Origin: Jeongeupia sp. HS-3
Lineage (GTDB): Bacteria > Pseudomonadota > Gammaproteobacteria > Burkholderiales > Chitinibacteraceae
Direction of reading: 5' to 3'
Length of the DNA stretch: 64,000 nt
Assembly: GCF_015140455.1 (NCBI RefSeq)
Contig: NZ_AP024094.1
Location: 186,001 to 250,000, forward strand
The notes beneath the pieces are model-generated. The model ran no database searches. It saw only the letters and a list, made by a program, of their open reading frames with translations, and was not told the DNA's origin. Made by a program: the position numbers and the translations under genes. Below are positions 1-7,602 of the stretch, piece after piece. The first letter of the stretch is position 1. Every line of letters begins with the position of its first letter.

Positions 1-166
1 ACGAGCCGACATCCAGCCCTTTGACCGACTCGTTGAAATAGGTCTCCAGAATCGGATCGTTGGAAAACCAGCGGCCGGCGCCGAAGGCGATCAACAGCAC
101 CAGCGCCAGCGCGACGGTCAGGGTAACGAAGAGGCCGAGGCGAATGTGGTTTTGTCTGGGGGTCAT
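1..166 (-). CDS. MlaD/MCE-family lipid-binding protein, 5' part only (runs off the window)
   Basis: Only the first 55 codons are present. The visible N-terminus is a short basic stretch, then one hydrophobic segment (about residues 9-28, LGLFVTLTVALALVLLIAFG), then the start of a soluble domain with the motif YFNESVKGLDVGS, which is the typical opening of an MCE domain. MCE proteins are membrane-anchored periplasmic subunits that carry phospholipid between membranes for an MlaFE-type ABC transporter. The ATG at 166 overlaps the ATPase stop codon (ATGA), so it is the last visible gene of the transporter operon. Length and C-terminus cannot be judged. Confidence 0.8.
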   Translation of the reverse strand, partial: MTPRQNHIRLGLFVTLTVALALVLLIAFGAGRWFSNDPILETYFNESVKGLDVGS

Positions 167-933
167 GATGCGGCGACCTTGCGTTGAAAGAAGCGTTGTA
201 CTCGTTCGTCGGGCGAGTGGGCGGCGAGCTCGGCGGGCGCGCCGACGGCAATGACACCGCGGACGCTGGCGTCGAGCATCAGCGCGGTATCGGCGATCGC
301 CATGATGCTCGCGAGTTCGTGGGTGACGACGACGAAGGTTAGCCCCAGGCTGCGCGACAGCTGCAAAATCAACGCATCCAGCCCGGCGCCGGTCACCGGA
401 TCAAGCCCGGCTGACGGTTCGTCGAGAAACACGATTTCCGGATCGAGCACGATGGCGCGGGCAATGGCGACGCGCTTTTGCATCCCACCCGACAGCGATG
501 CCGGTACGTAGTCGGCGAACGCCTCGAGGCCGACGAGGCGCAGCTTCAGCCGGGCGATCAGTTCGATCGCGGCGGCATCAAGCCTGGTGTGCTCGGACAG
601 CGGCAGCATCACGTTTTCCAGGACCGAGAGCGAGCCGAACAGCGCGCCAGACTGGTAAGCGACGCCGAACTTGCGATACAGCGCCAGCCGTTCTGCGCCT
701 TCCAGCGCGGTGAGATCCTGCCCGGCGAGCCAGGCGTGACCACCGAGCGGCCGGTACAGGCCGATGAGGTTCTTCAGCAGCGTCGATTTGCCGCAGCCCG
801 AGCCGCCGAGGATCACGAACACTTCGCCGCGCGCGACGGTGAACGAGACATCGTCGAGGATGATCTTGTCGTCGTAACCGCACACGAGGTGTTCGGCGCG
901 GATGATGGGGTCGGCCGCTGTCATCGCTACCAT
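163..933 (-). CDS. MlaF-like ABC transporter ATPase
   Basis: ATP-binding subunit of a lipid-transport (Mla/MCE) ABC system, about 253-256 residues, the usual size. Visible motifs in order: Walker A (GGSGCGKSTLL, about residue 43), Q-loop (AYQSGALFGSLSVLENV), ABC signature LSGGMQKRVAIARA (about residue 148), Walker B (IVFLDEPSAGLDP) and the switch histidine (VVTHE). MlaF-family ATPases share the signature LSGGM(Q/R)KRVA. Starts at 933 or 924 are both possible; 924 (MTAADP) places the gene just after the permease stop, 933 gives a short overlap with it. Its stop overlaps the MCE gene start. It powers the MlaE-like permease encoded immediately upstream. Confidence 0.92.
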   Translation of the reverse strand: MVAMTAADPIIRAEHLVCGYDDKIILDDVSFTVARGEVFVILGGSGCGKSTLLKNLIGLYRPLGGHAWLAGQDLTALEGAERLALYRKFGVAYQSGALFGSLSVLENVMLPLSEHTRLDAAAIELIARLKLRLVGLEAFADYVPASLSGGMQKRVAIARAIVLDPEIVFLDEPSAGLDPVTGAGLDALILQLSRSLGLTFVVVTHELASIMAIADTALMLDASVRGVIAVGAPAELAAHSPDERVQRFFQRKVAAS

Positions 934-1997
934 CCCAGAATGTAGAACACGACGGCGAACAGACCGTCGACGACGACCAGCATCACGATGCTGCTGACGA
1001 CCGCACGCGTGGTCGATTCGCCGACCGCTGCCGCACCGGCGCCGGTGCGCAGGCCGCGCAGGCAGCCGATGGCGGCGATGAAAAAGCCGAACACCATCGA
1101 TTTGCCAAGGCCGCCGAAGAAATCGCTGAGGCTCACGATGGTGGTGGCGCGACTCAGCGAGGTGGCGAACGGTACGTCGAAGGTCGCCATCACCATCGCC
1201 ATGCCGGCAAGGCCGATGACCTCGGCGCAGATCGTCAGCATCGGCATGATCAGCGCGACGGCCAAGAGGCGCGGAATGACCAGAAAGCGGAACGGATCGA
1301 GCCCGAGCGTGATCAGCGCGTTGATTTCCTCATTGACCTTCATCGTGCCCAGTTCGGCCGCAAAGGCCGCGCCGGTGCGGCCGGCGAGCAGGATGGCGGT
1401 CATCAGCGGCGCCAGCTCGCGTACCAGCGACAGGCCGACAAGATCGGCGACGAACAGTTCGGCGCCGAACTGGCGCATCGGCACCGCCGACTGAAACGAC
1501 AGGATGACGCCGAACAGAAAGGCGACCAGCGCGACAATCGGCAGCGCATCGGCGCCGGCGCTGCTGGCCACGGCAAAGCCGTTGCGCCAGCGGATCTTGC
1601 CGCGCGCGGTGAAAATCCGCGCTATGTCGGCGGTAAATACGCCAACGAAGGCCATCGTCAGCCTGAATTCGCTGCTGATCGCCTGACCGAATGCGGCCAT
1701 TTCGTCGCCGATGCCATGCGGCTTGGGCTCGGGCAGGATCAGTGGTTTGTCCGGTTGCAGGTCGGCGAGCAGGGCGGCGTAGCGCTCGGGCAGGCCGTCA
1801 ATGCGCGCGCCGCGCTGGATCAGGTCGAATAGCAGCGCGGTGCCTGCACCATCGCAATACTCGACCGCGCTGGCGTCAACCACGCAGCGGGTCGTGACCG
1901 CGCTGCGCGCCTGCGCCCAGACCATCGCGGCACCATCGGCGTCGAGCCGGCCGCGTAGCGCCAGCCCGTTGGTGTCGACGATCAGTTCGGCAGACAT
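927..1997 (-). CDS. MlaE-family permease with N-terminal STAS domain
   Basis: Inner-membrane subunit of the MCE-type lipid transporter. At 356 residues it is about 100 longer than housekeeping MlaE (about 260). The extra N-terminus resembles a STAS domain (short strands and a conserved-type VVDASAVEYCDGAG turn, about residues 38-52). From about residue 115 it is a typical MlaE fold with hydrophobic helices and the family motif LVRELAPLMTAILLAGRTG followed by MKVNEEI. The STAS domain here probably replaces a separate MlaB protein (inference). The start ATG follows a GAGGT Shine-Dalgarno that lies inside the end of the upstream GNAT remnant. Confidence 0.88.
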   Translation of the reverse strand: MSAELIVDTNGLALRGRLDADGAAMVWAQARSAVTTRCVVDASAVEYCDGAGTALLFDLIQRGARIDGLPERYAALLADLQPDKPLILPEPKPHGIGDEMAAFGQAISSEFRLTMAFVGVFTADIARIFTARGKIRWRNGFAVASSAGADALPIVALVAFLFGVILSFQSAVPMRQFGAELFVADLVGLSLVRELAPLMTAILLAGRTGAAFAAELGTMKVNEEINALITLGLDPFRFLVIPRLLAVALIMPMLTICAEVIGLAGMAMVMATFDVPFATSLSRATTIVSLSDFFGGLGKSMVFGFFIAAIGCLRGLRTGAGAAAVGESTTRAVVSSIVMLVVVDGLFAVVFYILGW

Positions 1998-2001
1998 CGG
2001 C

Positions 2002-2169
2002 TCAGACCTCGATATCGTCGAGAAAACGCCGCGTCACCAGCGCATCGTCACGGCCGGTATCGGCAACGAACACATCGCGGTCGCCACTGGCGATCACGCA
2101 GCAGAAGCGCGTCCGGATGGCGTCGAAATCGTGTTCGGTGGCGGGACGGATCGTCATGCAGGCTTCCAT
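2002..2169 (-). pseudogene. N-terminal fragment of a GNAT acetyltransferase
   Basis: A 55-codon reading frame starts at 2169 (or 2157, MTIRPATEHDF). Its sequence matches the opening of GNAT acetyltransferases (IRPATEHDFDAI, then VIASGDRDVF and DTGRDDA), including the motif order seen before the first helix and strands. It stops at TGA after about 50 residues, well before the acetyl-CoA-binding loop, so it cannot be a working enzyme. It ends five bases before the MlaE-like gene and its last codons contain that gene's ribosome binding site, so it may persist as a leader that couples translation. It could also be a real small protein; the family match is by eye. Confidence 0.55.
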
Positions 2170-2187
2170 TCGGGATGTGGGGCCACG

Positions 2188-3087
2188 TTAACGTTGTAGC
2201 CGGTCGGCAAGAATGCGGCTCGATTCGACCAGCCGATAGGCAAAATCGGCGGCGCTGTCGGCGGCGCCGGCCGGACGGCGCCAGCGCAGCATCGCATCAG
2301 CGAGCTGGCGGAAAGCGTGTGCCGATTCGGCGTCGGGAAAGGCATCGAACACCGTACGCCCCAGCCGGGCCGCGCGCGCCAGTCGCTCGTCTTCGGGAAC
2401 GAAGCCGATCAGTCGCAGTTTGACCCGATTGCCCAGATAGCGTGACGCAACCTGTTGCAATCGCTCGAACAGCGCGCCGGCATCGCGGGCGCTGCGGACA
2501 CGATTGATGAGGATGCGAAATTCGGTGCGTGCGTACTCGGACGCCATCAGCTTGATCGTTGCATAAGCATCGGTGAGCGATTCGGCTCGCTCTGACACGA
2601 CGAGAACCACATCGTCGGCGGCGAGCGACAGGCTCGGGACGCCCGGTTCGGTCACCGGCCGGGTATCGAGCAGCAGCCAGTCGGTGTCACTGCTGACCAC
2701 ATCGAATTCACGCGCCAGCCAGGCGGCCTCGGCTTCGTTGAGCCGTGCCAGTACTTGCGGCCGCGCTGCGGCGGGCAGCAGCGAAAATCCGCCCGGCGCC
2801 GGGACGATGACGTCGGCGAGCGTGACTTCGCGGCGAAGCGCTTCTTCAAAATCGTACGGCGGCGACAGTCTGAGTCGCTGGGTGGCGTTGCCGTTGCCGG
2901 TGTGCTCGTCCAGCAGCAGCACCGCGCGTTCGCGCTCGGCCAGTGCCGCGGCCAGATGGATCGCCACCGTCGTGGCGCCGGCGCCACCGCGCCCGCCGTT
3001 GATGCTGACGCTGCGGCAAGCCGGTCGCGCCACCATGGCCCGGAGTCCGGCGGCTTGGTCGTCCCACAATCTGGCGCTGCTCATCAT
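2188..3087 (-). CDS. flhG: Flagellar number regulator FlhG/FleN (MinD-like ATPase)
   Basis: MinD/ParA-type ATPase that limits flagellar number and acts with the SRP-like GTPase FlhF at the pole. The N-terminus carries the FlhF-activating DQA motif (DDQAAGLR, about residues 9-16), followed by a deviant Walker A (NGGRGGAGATTVAIHLA, about residue 30), an LLLDEH strand, and LLLDTRP as the Walker-B-like segment. The C-terminus has hydrophobic and basic residues as expected for a membrane-targeting helix. The gene lies 6 bp after flhF, so they form one unit. Start is one of two tandem ATGs (3087/3084). Normally fliA and che genes follow flhG; here the operon ends with an unrelated transporter. Confidence 0.88.
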   Translation of the reverse strand: MMSSARLWDDQAAGLRAMVARPACRSVSINGGRGGAGATTVAIHLAAALAERERAVLLLDEHTGNGNATQRLRLSPPYDFEEALRREVTLADVIVPAPGGFSLLPAAARPQVLARLNEAEAAWLAREFDVVSSDTDWLLLDTRPVTEPGVPSLSLAADDVVLVVSERAESLTDAYATIKLMASEYARTEFRILINRVRSARDAGALFERLQQVASRYLGNRVKLRLIGFVPEDERLARAARLGRTVFDAFPDAESAHAFRQLADAMLRWRRPAGAADSAADFAYRLVESSRILADRLQR

Positions 3088-3093
3088 CCGGCC

Positions 3094-4590
3094 CTAGGGG
3101 CGCGACGTCGGCTCGCTGAAGCCGGCGTCCTCGCTGCTGGCCTGAGTACCCATGTAAACGGGGTATTCGTCGGCTTGCAGCTGATAAGGCCGGGCCGGTT
3201 CGGCGCGGAAGGCGCGATCGACGAGGTATTCGATCCGCGCGGGGTGAAGGTCTTCCGGGACGCGCTGGCCGTTGGTGACGAAATGCAGCTTGAGCCGATG
3301 GCGGATCGCCACGTCGAGGCAGCCGCCGAGACTCATCGTTTCATCGAGCTTGGTCAGGATCACGCCGGCAAGCTGTTCGTTCTTGTAGCGTCGCGCGACA
3401 TCGTCGAGCGTTGCCGGGGCGGCATTGGCCGCCAGCAGCAGCAGCGTGTGCGCGCGCTCGTGCTGGAACAACCGTAGTTGCTCGACGATGCGCATGTCCC
3501 GCTGACCCATGCCGACGGTGTCGATCAGTACCAGATGGCGCGATGCCAGATCGGCGAGGGTGAGTTCGAAATCGGTATCGTCCTTGACCTCGTGCACCGG
3601 CACGCCAAGGATGCGGCCATAAATGCGCAGCTGGTCGGTGGCGCCGATCCGGTAGCTGTCGGTGGTCAGCAGTGCGACCGATTCCGGACCGTAGGCGAGG
3701 GCGCAGCGCGCCGCCAGTTTGGCAACGGTAGTGGTCTTGCCGACACCGGTCGGGCCGATCAGCGCGTACACGCCGCCCTGGGCGACCAGATCTTCGCCAT
3801 CGCCGACCGCGGCAATATTGTGAACCAGCGCGGCCTTGAGCCAGCGCGAGCGCATTTCCGGCGCCATTTGCGCCGGCATTTTGTCGACGAGCTGGCGTGC
3901 CAGTGCCGGGCAGAAGCCGGTGCTCAACAATTGCCGCAGGGCATCGAGCTTGTCGGGCGAGTGGCGCGACAGCTCGCTCCAGGCCATGCCGGCCAGTTGG
4001 TGCTCCATCAACCCGCGCAGCTGGCGCATTTCACGGGCGATGTCATCGATCGCGCCGGCAGGGGCGCTTGGCGGCGCCTCCTGGGGCTGCGGCGCAGCGG
4101 CTTCGTCGTCTTGGTAGCGGAAAGCCGGGCGCGGCGCCGGTTGCGTGGTTTTTCCGGCCGCCGGTGTTGCGGCCTGCGGCGCGCGTGCGGCGGGCCGGAC
4201 GGGGCTTTCCTGGCTCAGCGCTTCAAAACGGGGAGGGCGGTTGCTGCGCACGACTTGCGGCGCGAGCGGCGCTTCATCATCGTCTTCATCCGGAATCGCA
4301 TATGAACGTTCCAGTGCGCGTGCCAATGGTTGCGAGGGCGCAGGCGTCCGCAACGACGGCTCGGTGCGCGCGGGCGGATCAAGCCGGGCGGCCGGACGAC
4401 TGGCGGCGATGGTTTGCGCGCTGGTCAGCGCGGCGACATCGGCGTCGGCGACGGCCATGATTTCGATGCCGCCACCGGCGATCTGCCGGTTCGAAAGAAT
4501 GAGCGCGTCCGGGCCGAGCTCATCACGAACCTGGCGTAGCGCATCACGGGTGGTGGCACCGTAGAATTTCTTGACGACCATCTGTCCCAA
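3094..4590 (-). CDS. flhF: Flagellar biosynthesis GTPase FlhF
   Basis: SRP-family GTPase that marks the pole for flagellar assembly. The first 80 residues form the conserved B domain start (MVVKKFYGATTRDALRQV, ALILSNRQI). Residues about 80-200 are a proline/alanine-rich linker. The NG domain follows with G1 GPTGVGKTTTVAKLAAR (about residue 275), G2/G3 segments LLTTDSYRIGATDQL and LVLIDTVGMGQRD, and G4 ILTKLDET. The length of 498 residues is within the family range. It pairs with flhG downstream. It is cut off from flhA by the opposite-strand rluA, so it needs its own promoter in the 130 bp upstream; no confident promoter was seen there. Confidence 0.93.
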   Translation of the reverse strand: MGQMVVKKFYGATTRDALRQVRDELGPDALILSNRQIAGGGIEIMAVADADVAALTSAQTIAASRPAARLDPPARTEPSLRTPAPSQPLARALERSYAIPDEDDDEAPLAPQVVRSNRPPRFEALSQESPVRPAARAPQAATPAAGKTTQPAPRPAFRYQDDEAAAPQPQEAPPSAPAGAIDDIAREMRQLRGLMEHQLAGMAWSELSRHSPDKLDALRQLLSTGFCPALARQLVDKMPAQMAPEMRSRWLKAALVHNIAAVGDGEDLVAQGGVYALIGPTGVGKTTTVAKLAARCALAYGPESVALLTTDSYRIGATDQLRIYGRILGVPVHEVKDDTDFELTLADLASRHLVLIDTVGMGQRDMRIVEQLRLFQHERAHTLLLLAANAAPATLDDVARRYKNEQLAGVILTKLDETMSLGGCLDVAIRHRLKLHFVTNGQRVPEDLHPARIEYLVDRAFRAEPARPYQLQADEYPVYMGTQASSEDAGFSEPTSRP

Positions 4591-4719
4591 TCGAACCGGT
4601 TAAACCCGGCTATTATCCTCAGCCCTTGAGGATTGCACAAACGGCGTCGGCCGTGACAGGAATGTGTCACGTCGGCGCGGGATGTGGACAATACCGTCAC
4701 GCCTTTCCGGACATCCGCC

Positions 4720-5382
4720 ATGCCCACCGCCTTGCCCTACATTCCGCCGGCCGACACCGGGCTGGAGCTTGTCCATGTCGACCATGCGCTGATCGTCGTT
4801 GCCAAGCCCGCCGGCCTGCTGGCGGTGCCGGGCCGTGGCGAGGACAAGGCCGATTGTCTCAGCGCAAGGGTGCAGGCTGTGTATCCGGATGCCCTGATCG
4901 TGCATCGGCTGGATATGGCGACCTCCGGGCTGATGGTGTTCGGCCGCGGGCTGGCGTCGCAGCGACGTTTGGGTGCTGCGTTCGAGCAGCGGCTGGCCGA
5001 TAAACGCTACATCGCCATCGTTGCCGGGGTGATTGCCGCCGACAGCGGCGAGATCGATTTGCCGATCGGCGCCGATTGGGCGAACCGGCCACGCCGACAG
5101 ATCGACCTCAAGCGCGGCAAACCGGCGCTGACGCGATTTCGCGTGATCGAACGCAACGTCTTGAGTGATTGCAGCCGTGTCGCGCTGGAACCGGTCACCG
5201 GCCGCACGCACCAGTTGCGCGTGCATCTATTGGCGATCGGCCATCCGATCTGGGGAGACGAGCTTTATGCCGGCGAGGCCGCCGCGCGGGCGCCGCGTTT
5301 GTTGCTGCACGCCGAATCGCTCAGCCTGCCGCATCCCGATGACGGGCGGATGCTGGATTTCAGCTCGCCAGCGCCGTTCTGA
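4720..5382 (+). CDS. rluA: RluA-family 23S rRNA/tRNA pseudouridine synthase
   Basis: Pseudouridine synthase of about 220 residues without an S4 domain, the size and layout of RluA, which modifies 23S rRNA U746 and tRNA U32. The catalytic motif is VHRLDMATSGLMV (about residues 59-71) with the catalytic aspartate in HRLD. Downstream motifs GRTHQLRVHLLAIGHPIWGDELY and the LLLHAE segment also match RluA. The ATG at 4720 aligns with the family start; an in-frame GTG at 4684 would add 12 residues. The gene sits alone on the plus strand between flhF and flhA, interrupting the flagellar genes, and is followed by a structured repeat. Confidence 0.88.
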   Translation: MPTALPYIPPADTGLELVHVDHALIVVAKPAGLLAVPGRGEDKADCLSARVQAVYPDALIVHRLDMATSGLMVFGRGLASQRRLGAAFEQRLADKRYIAIVAGVIAADSGEIDLPIGADWANRPRRQIDLKRGKPALTRFRVIERNVLSDCSRVALEPVTGRTHQLRVHLLAIGHPIWGDELYAGEAAARAPRLLLHAESLSLPHPDDGRMLDFSSPAPF

Positions 5383-5395
5383 TTCGCAGTCGCTG

Positions 5396-5524
5396 GCTAA
5401 GCGGGCTCACAAATCCAGCGAAGCGGTGCTGGCAAGGGGCCCTTTAGGGTCCGAACGCAGACAGTACGATCAAGTACGGCAAGCGAGCACAACGTGGCCA
5501 GCAGGATTTGTGAGTTCGCTAAGC
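5396..5524 (+). repeat. Structured intergenic repeat, copy A
   Basis: One of two related elements (the other is 28635-28744). The basal stem pairs 5396-5416 with 5504-5524: 20 of 21 positions pair as plus-strand RNA, two of them G-U. Inside lies an 8-bp stem (5426-5433 with 5483-5490, one mismatch), a hairpin 5437-5442/5447-5452 with loop TTTA, and a GTAC/GTAC pairing (5464-5467, 5474-5477). The core from 5418 to 5495 closely matches copy B, but the basal stem and the first hairpin differ in sequence while staying paired. The 3' arm overlaps the last codon and stop of flhA. It may act as a terminator for both rluA and flhA, or be a small mobile element. Function unknown. Confidence 0.7.
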
Positions 5525-7576
5525 GCCGCCGAGCACGCCGACGATGCGGATGGTCTTAGTGTCGGGAATCTCGGTGTGGGCGATCACACGCAAATTGGGG
5601 ATCGAGCGGCGCAGGAAGCGGCTCAGCATCGGCCGTAGGGCACCGGGGGTGATCAGCACGGTGTTCAGCCCTTGCGCTTCCATTTGCTCGGTCAACTGCG
5701 ACGCCTGTTGCAACAGCCGCTCGGCCAATCCGGGCTCTAGCCCGCCACGGCCGTTGCTGGCCGACATCAGGATGTTCTCGAGCTGCGGTTCCAGCGCCAC
5801 CACCGGTAGTTCGTTTTCGCCCGGGAACAGCTGGTGGATGATGGCGCGGCCCAGCGCGACGCGTACCGCCGCGGTCAGCTCGTCGATGTCCTGGGTGCGG
5901 CCGATATGTTCGCCCAGTGTTTCCAGGATCGTGCGCAGATCGCGGATATGCATGCCCTCATCAAGCAGGCTTTGCAGCACCTTCTGCAAGGTGCCAACCG
6001 GAATCAGCTTGGGGACGAGATCCTCGACCAGCTTCGGTGACTCTTTGGCGAAGTGATCGAGCAGCGATTGCACTTCCTCGCGGCCGAGCAATTCGGCGGC
6101 GTGGCTTTGCAGCAGATTGGAGATATGCGTGCCGATCACCGTCGCGGTATCAACCACGGTGTAGCCGAGTGCCTGGGCCTGATCGCGCAGGCTGACGTCG
6201 ATCCAGGTCGCCGGCAGGCCGAAGGTCGGGTCCGTGGTGGTGGTGCCGGCGAGCGAGCCGGCGACGTTGCCGGGATTGATCGCCAGCCACTGGCCGACAA
6301 ACGCCTCGCCGGCGCCGACATCGACGCCCTTGAGCTGGATCCGGTACTGGTTGGGCTTGAGTTCGAGGTTGTCGCGGATATGCACCGCCGGCACCAGAAA
6401 ACCGAGTTCCTGGGCGATCTTTTTGCGGATGCCGCGGATGCGCCGCAACAATTCGCCATCCTGATTGCGATCGACCAGCGATATCAGCCGGTAGCCGACT
6501 TCCAGCCCGACCGGATCAACCGGCTGGACATCGTTCCAGCTGACTTCCTGCAAGGGGGGCGGAGTGGTGGCCGCTGCGGTGGGCGTGAGCCCGCTGTCGG
6601 CTGCGATGGTCGCAGTGCGCTGCCTGCGGTTGTCCAGCCACCAGGCGAGGCCGGCGGCCATGGCGGCGATCAGCAGGAAGGCCAGATGCGGCATGCCCGG
6701 AATGATGCCGAGGACGCCGATCACCGCAGCGGTGGTGTAGAGCACTTGCGAATTGGCGAAGAGCTGACCCAGCAGCTGTTCGGACAGATCCTGCTCGGTG
6801 CCGACGCGCGATACGACAATACCGGCGGCGACCGAGATGATCAGCGATGGAATCTGCGCAACCAGGCCGTCACCGATGGTCAGCATCGTGTAGGTGCGGG
6901 CGGCCTCGGCGAAGGGCAGGTCGTGCTGCACCGTGCCGATGATCAGCCCGCCGATCATATTGATCACCATCACCAGAATGCCGGCGATGGCATCACCGCG
7001 AACGAACTTGCTGGCACCGTCCATCGAGCCGAAGAAGTTGGCTTCCTGCGAGATGGCCGACCGGCGCTTGCGTGCATCCTCTTCGCCGATCAGGCCGGCG
7101 TTGAGGTCGGCGTCGATCGCCATCTGCTTGCCGGGCATCGCATCCAGGGTGAAGCGTGCCGACACTTCGGCGATCCGGCCGGCACCCTTGGTGATGACGA
7201 CGAAGTTGATGATGGTGAGGATGACGAAGGCGATGATGCCGACGGTGAGGTTGCCGCCGATCAGCACATGGCCGAAGGCCTCGATCACCTGACCGGCCGC
7301 GCCGGCGCCGGTGTGACCTTCGGTGAGCACGAGCTTGGTCGAGGCGACGTTGAGGCTTAGCCGCAATAGCGTCGTGACCAGTAGCACGGTCGGGAAGGCC
7401 GAGAATTCCAGCGGTTCGCGCGTGTACAGGCTGACCATCAACACGATGATCGAAATGGCGATATTGAAGGTAAAGAAGAAGTCGAGCGCGAGCGCGGGCA
7501 GCGGCAGAATCATCATGCCGAGCACCATGAACACCAGCGCCGGGCCGGCCAGTCGCGTCAGATTAAAGTTGCGCAC
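5519..7576 (-). CDS. flhA: Flagellar export apparatus protein FlhA
   Basis: Large inner-membrane component of the flagellar type III export gate, 685 residues (family about 690). The N-terminal half has about eight transmembrane helices (from LAGPALVFMVLGMMILPLPA onward) and the conserved cytoplasmic FHIPEP-type loop (ARFTLDAMPGKQMAIDADL, about residue 145). The C-terminal half (from about residue 360) is the soluble domain that forms the nonameric docking ring for chaperone-substrate complexes. It lies 26 bp after flhB on the same strand. Its stop codon lies inside the 3' arm of the structured repeat. Confidence 0.96.
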   Translation of the reverse strand: MRNFNLTRLAGPALVFMVLGMMILPLPALALDFFFTFNIAISIIVLMVSLYTREPLEFSAFPTVLLVTTLLRLSLNVASTKLVLTEGHTGAGAAGQVIEAFGHVLIGGNLTVGIIAFVILTIINFVVITKGAGRIAEVSARFTLDAMPGKQMAIDADLNAGLIGEEDARKRRSAISQEANFFGSMDGASKFVRGDAIAGILVMVINMIGGLIIGTVQHDLPFAEAARTYTMLTIGDGLVAQIPSLIISVAAGIVVSRVGTEQDLSEQLLGQLFANSQVLYTTAAVIGVLGIIPGMPHLAFLLIAAMAAGLAWWLDNRRQRTATIAADSGLTPTAAATTPPPLQEVSWNDVQPVDPVGLEVGYRLISLVDRNQDGELLRRIRGIRKKIAQELGFLVPAVHIRDNLELKPNQYRIQLKGVDVGAGEAFVGQWLAINPGNVAGSLAGTTTTDPTFGLPATWIDVSLRDQAQALGYTVVDTATVIGTHISNLLQSHAAELLGREEVQSLLDHFAKESPKLVEDLVPKLIPVGTLQKVLQSLLDEGMHIRDLRTILETLGEHIGRTQDIDELTAAVRVALGRAIIHQLFPGENELPVVALEPQLENILMSASNGRGGLEPGLAERLLQQASQLTEQMEAQGLNTVLITPGALRPMLSRFLRRSIPNLRVIAHTEIPDTKTIRIVGVLGGA

Positions 7577-7602
7577 ACGCCAGAATCACATTGGGGCCGC
7601 CA

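Noticed and set aside
5391..5520. Open reading frame across the repeat near 5400-5640
   Set aside because: It is a reading of the structured repeat and the reverse of flhA. Both copies of the repeat give a similar short peptide (RQYKQVRQAS-like) only because the DNA is conserved, and the basal stem changes are not codon-like.
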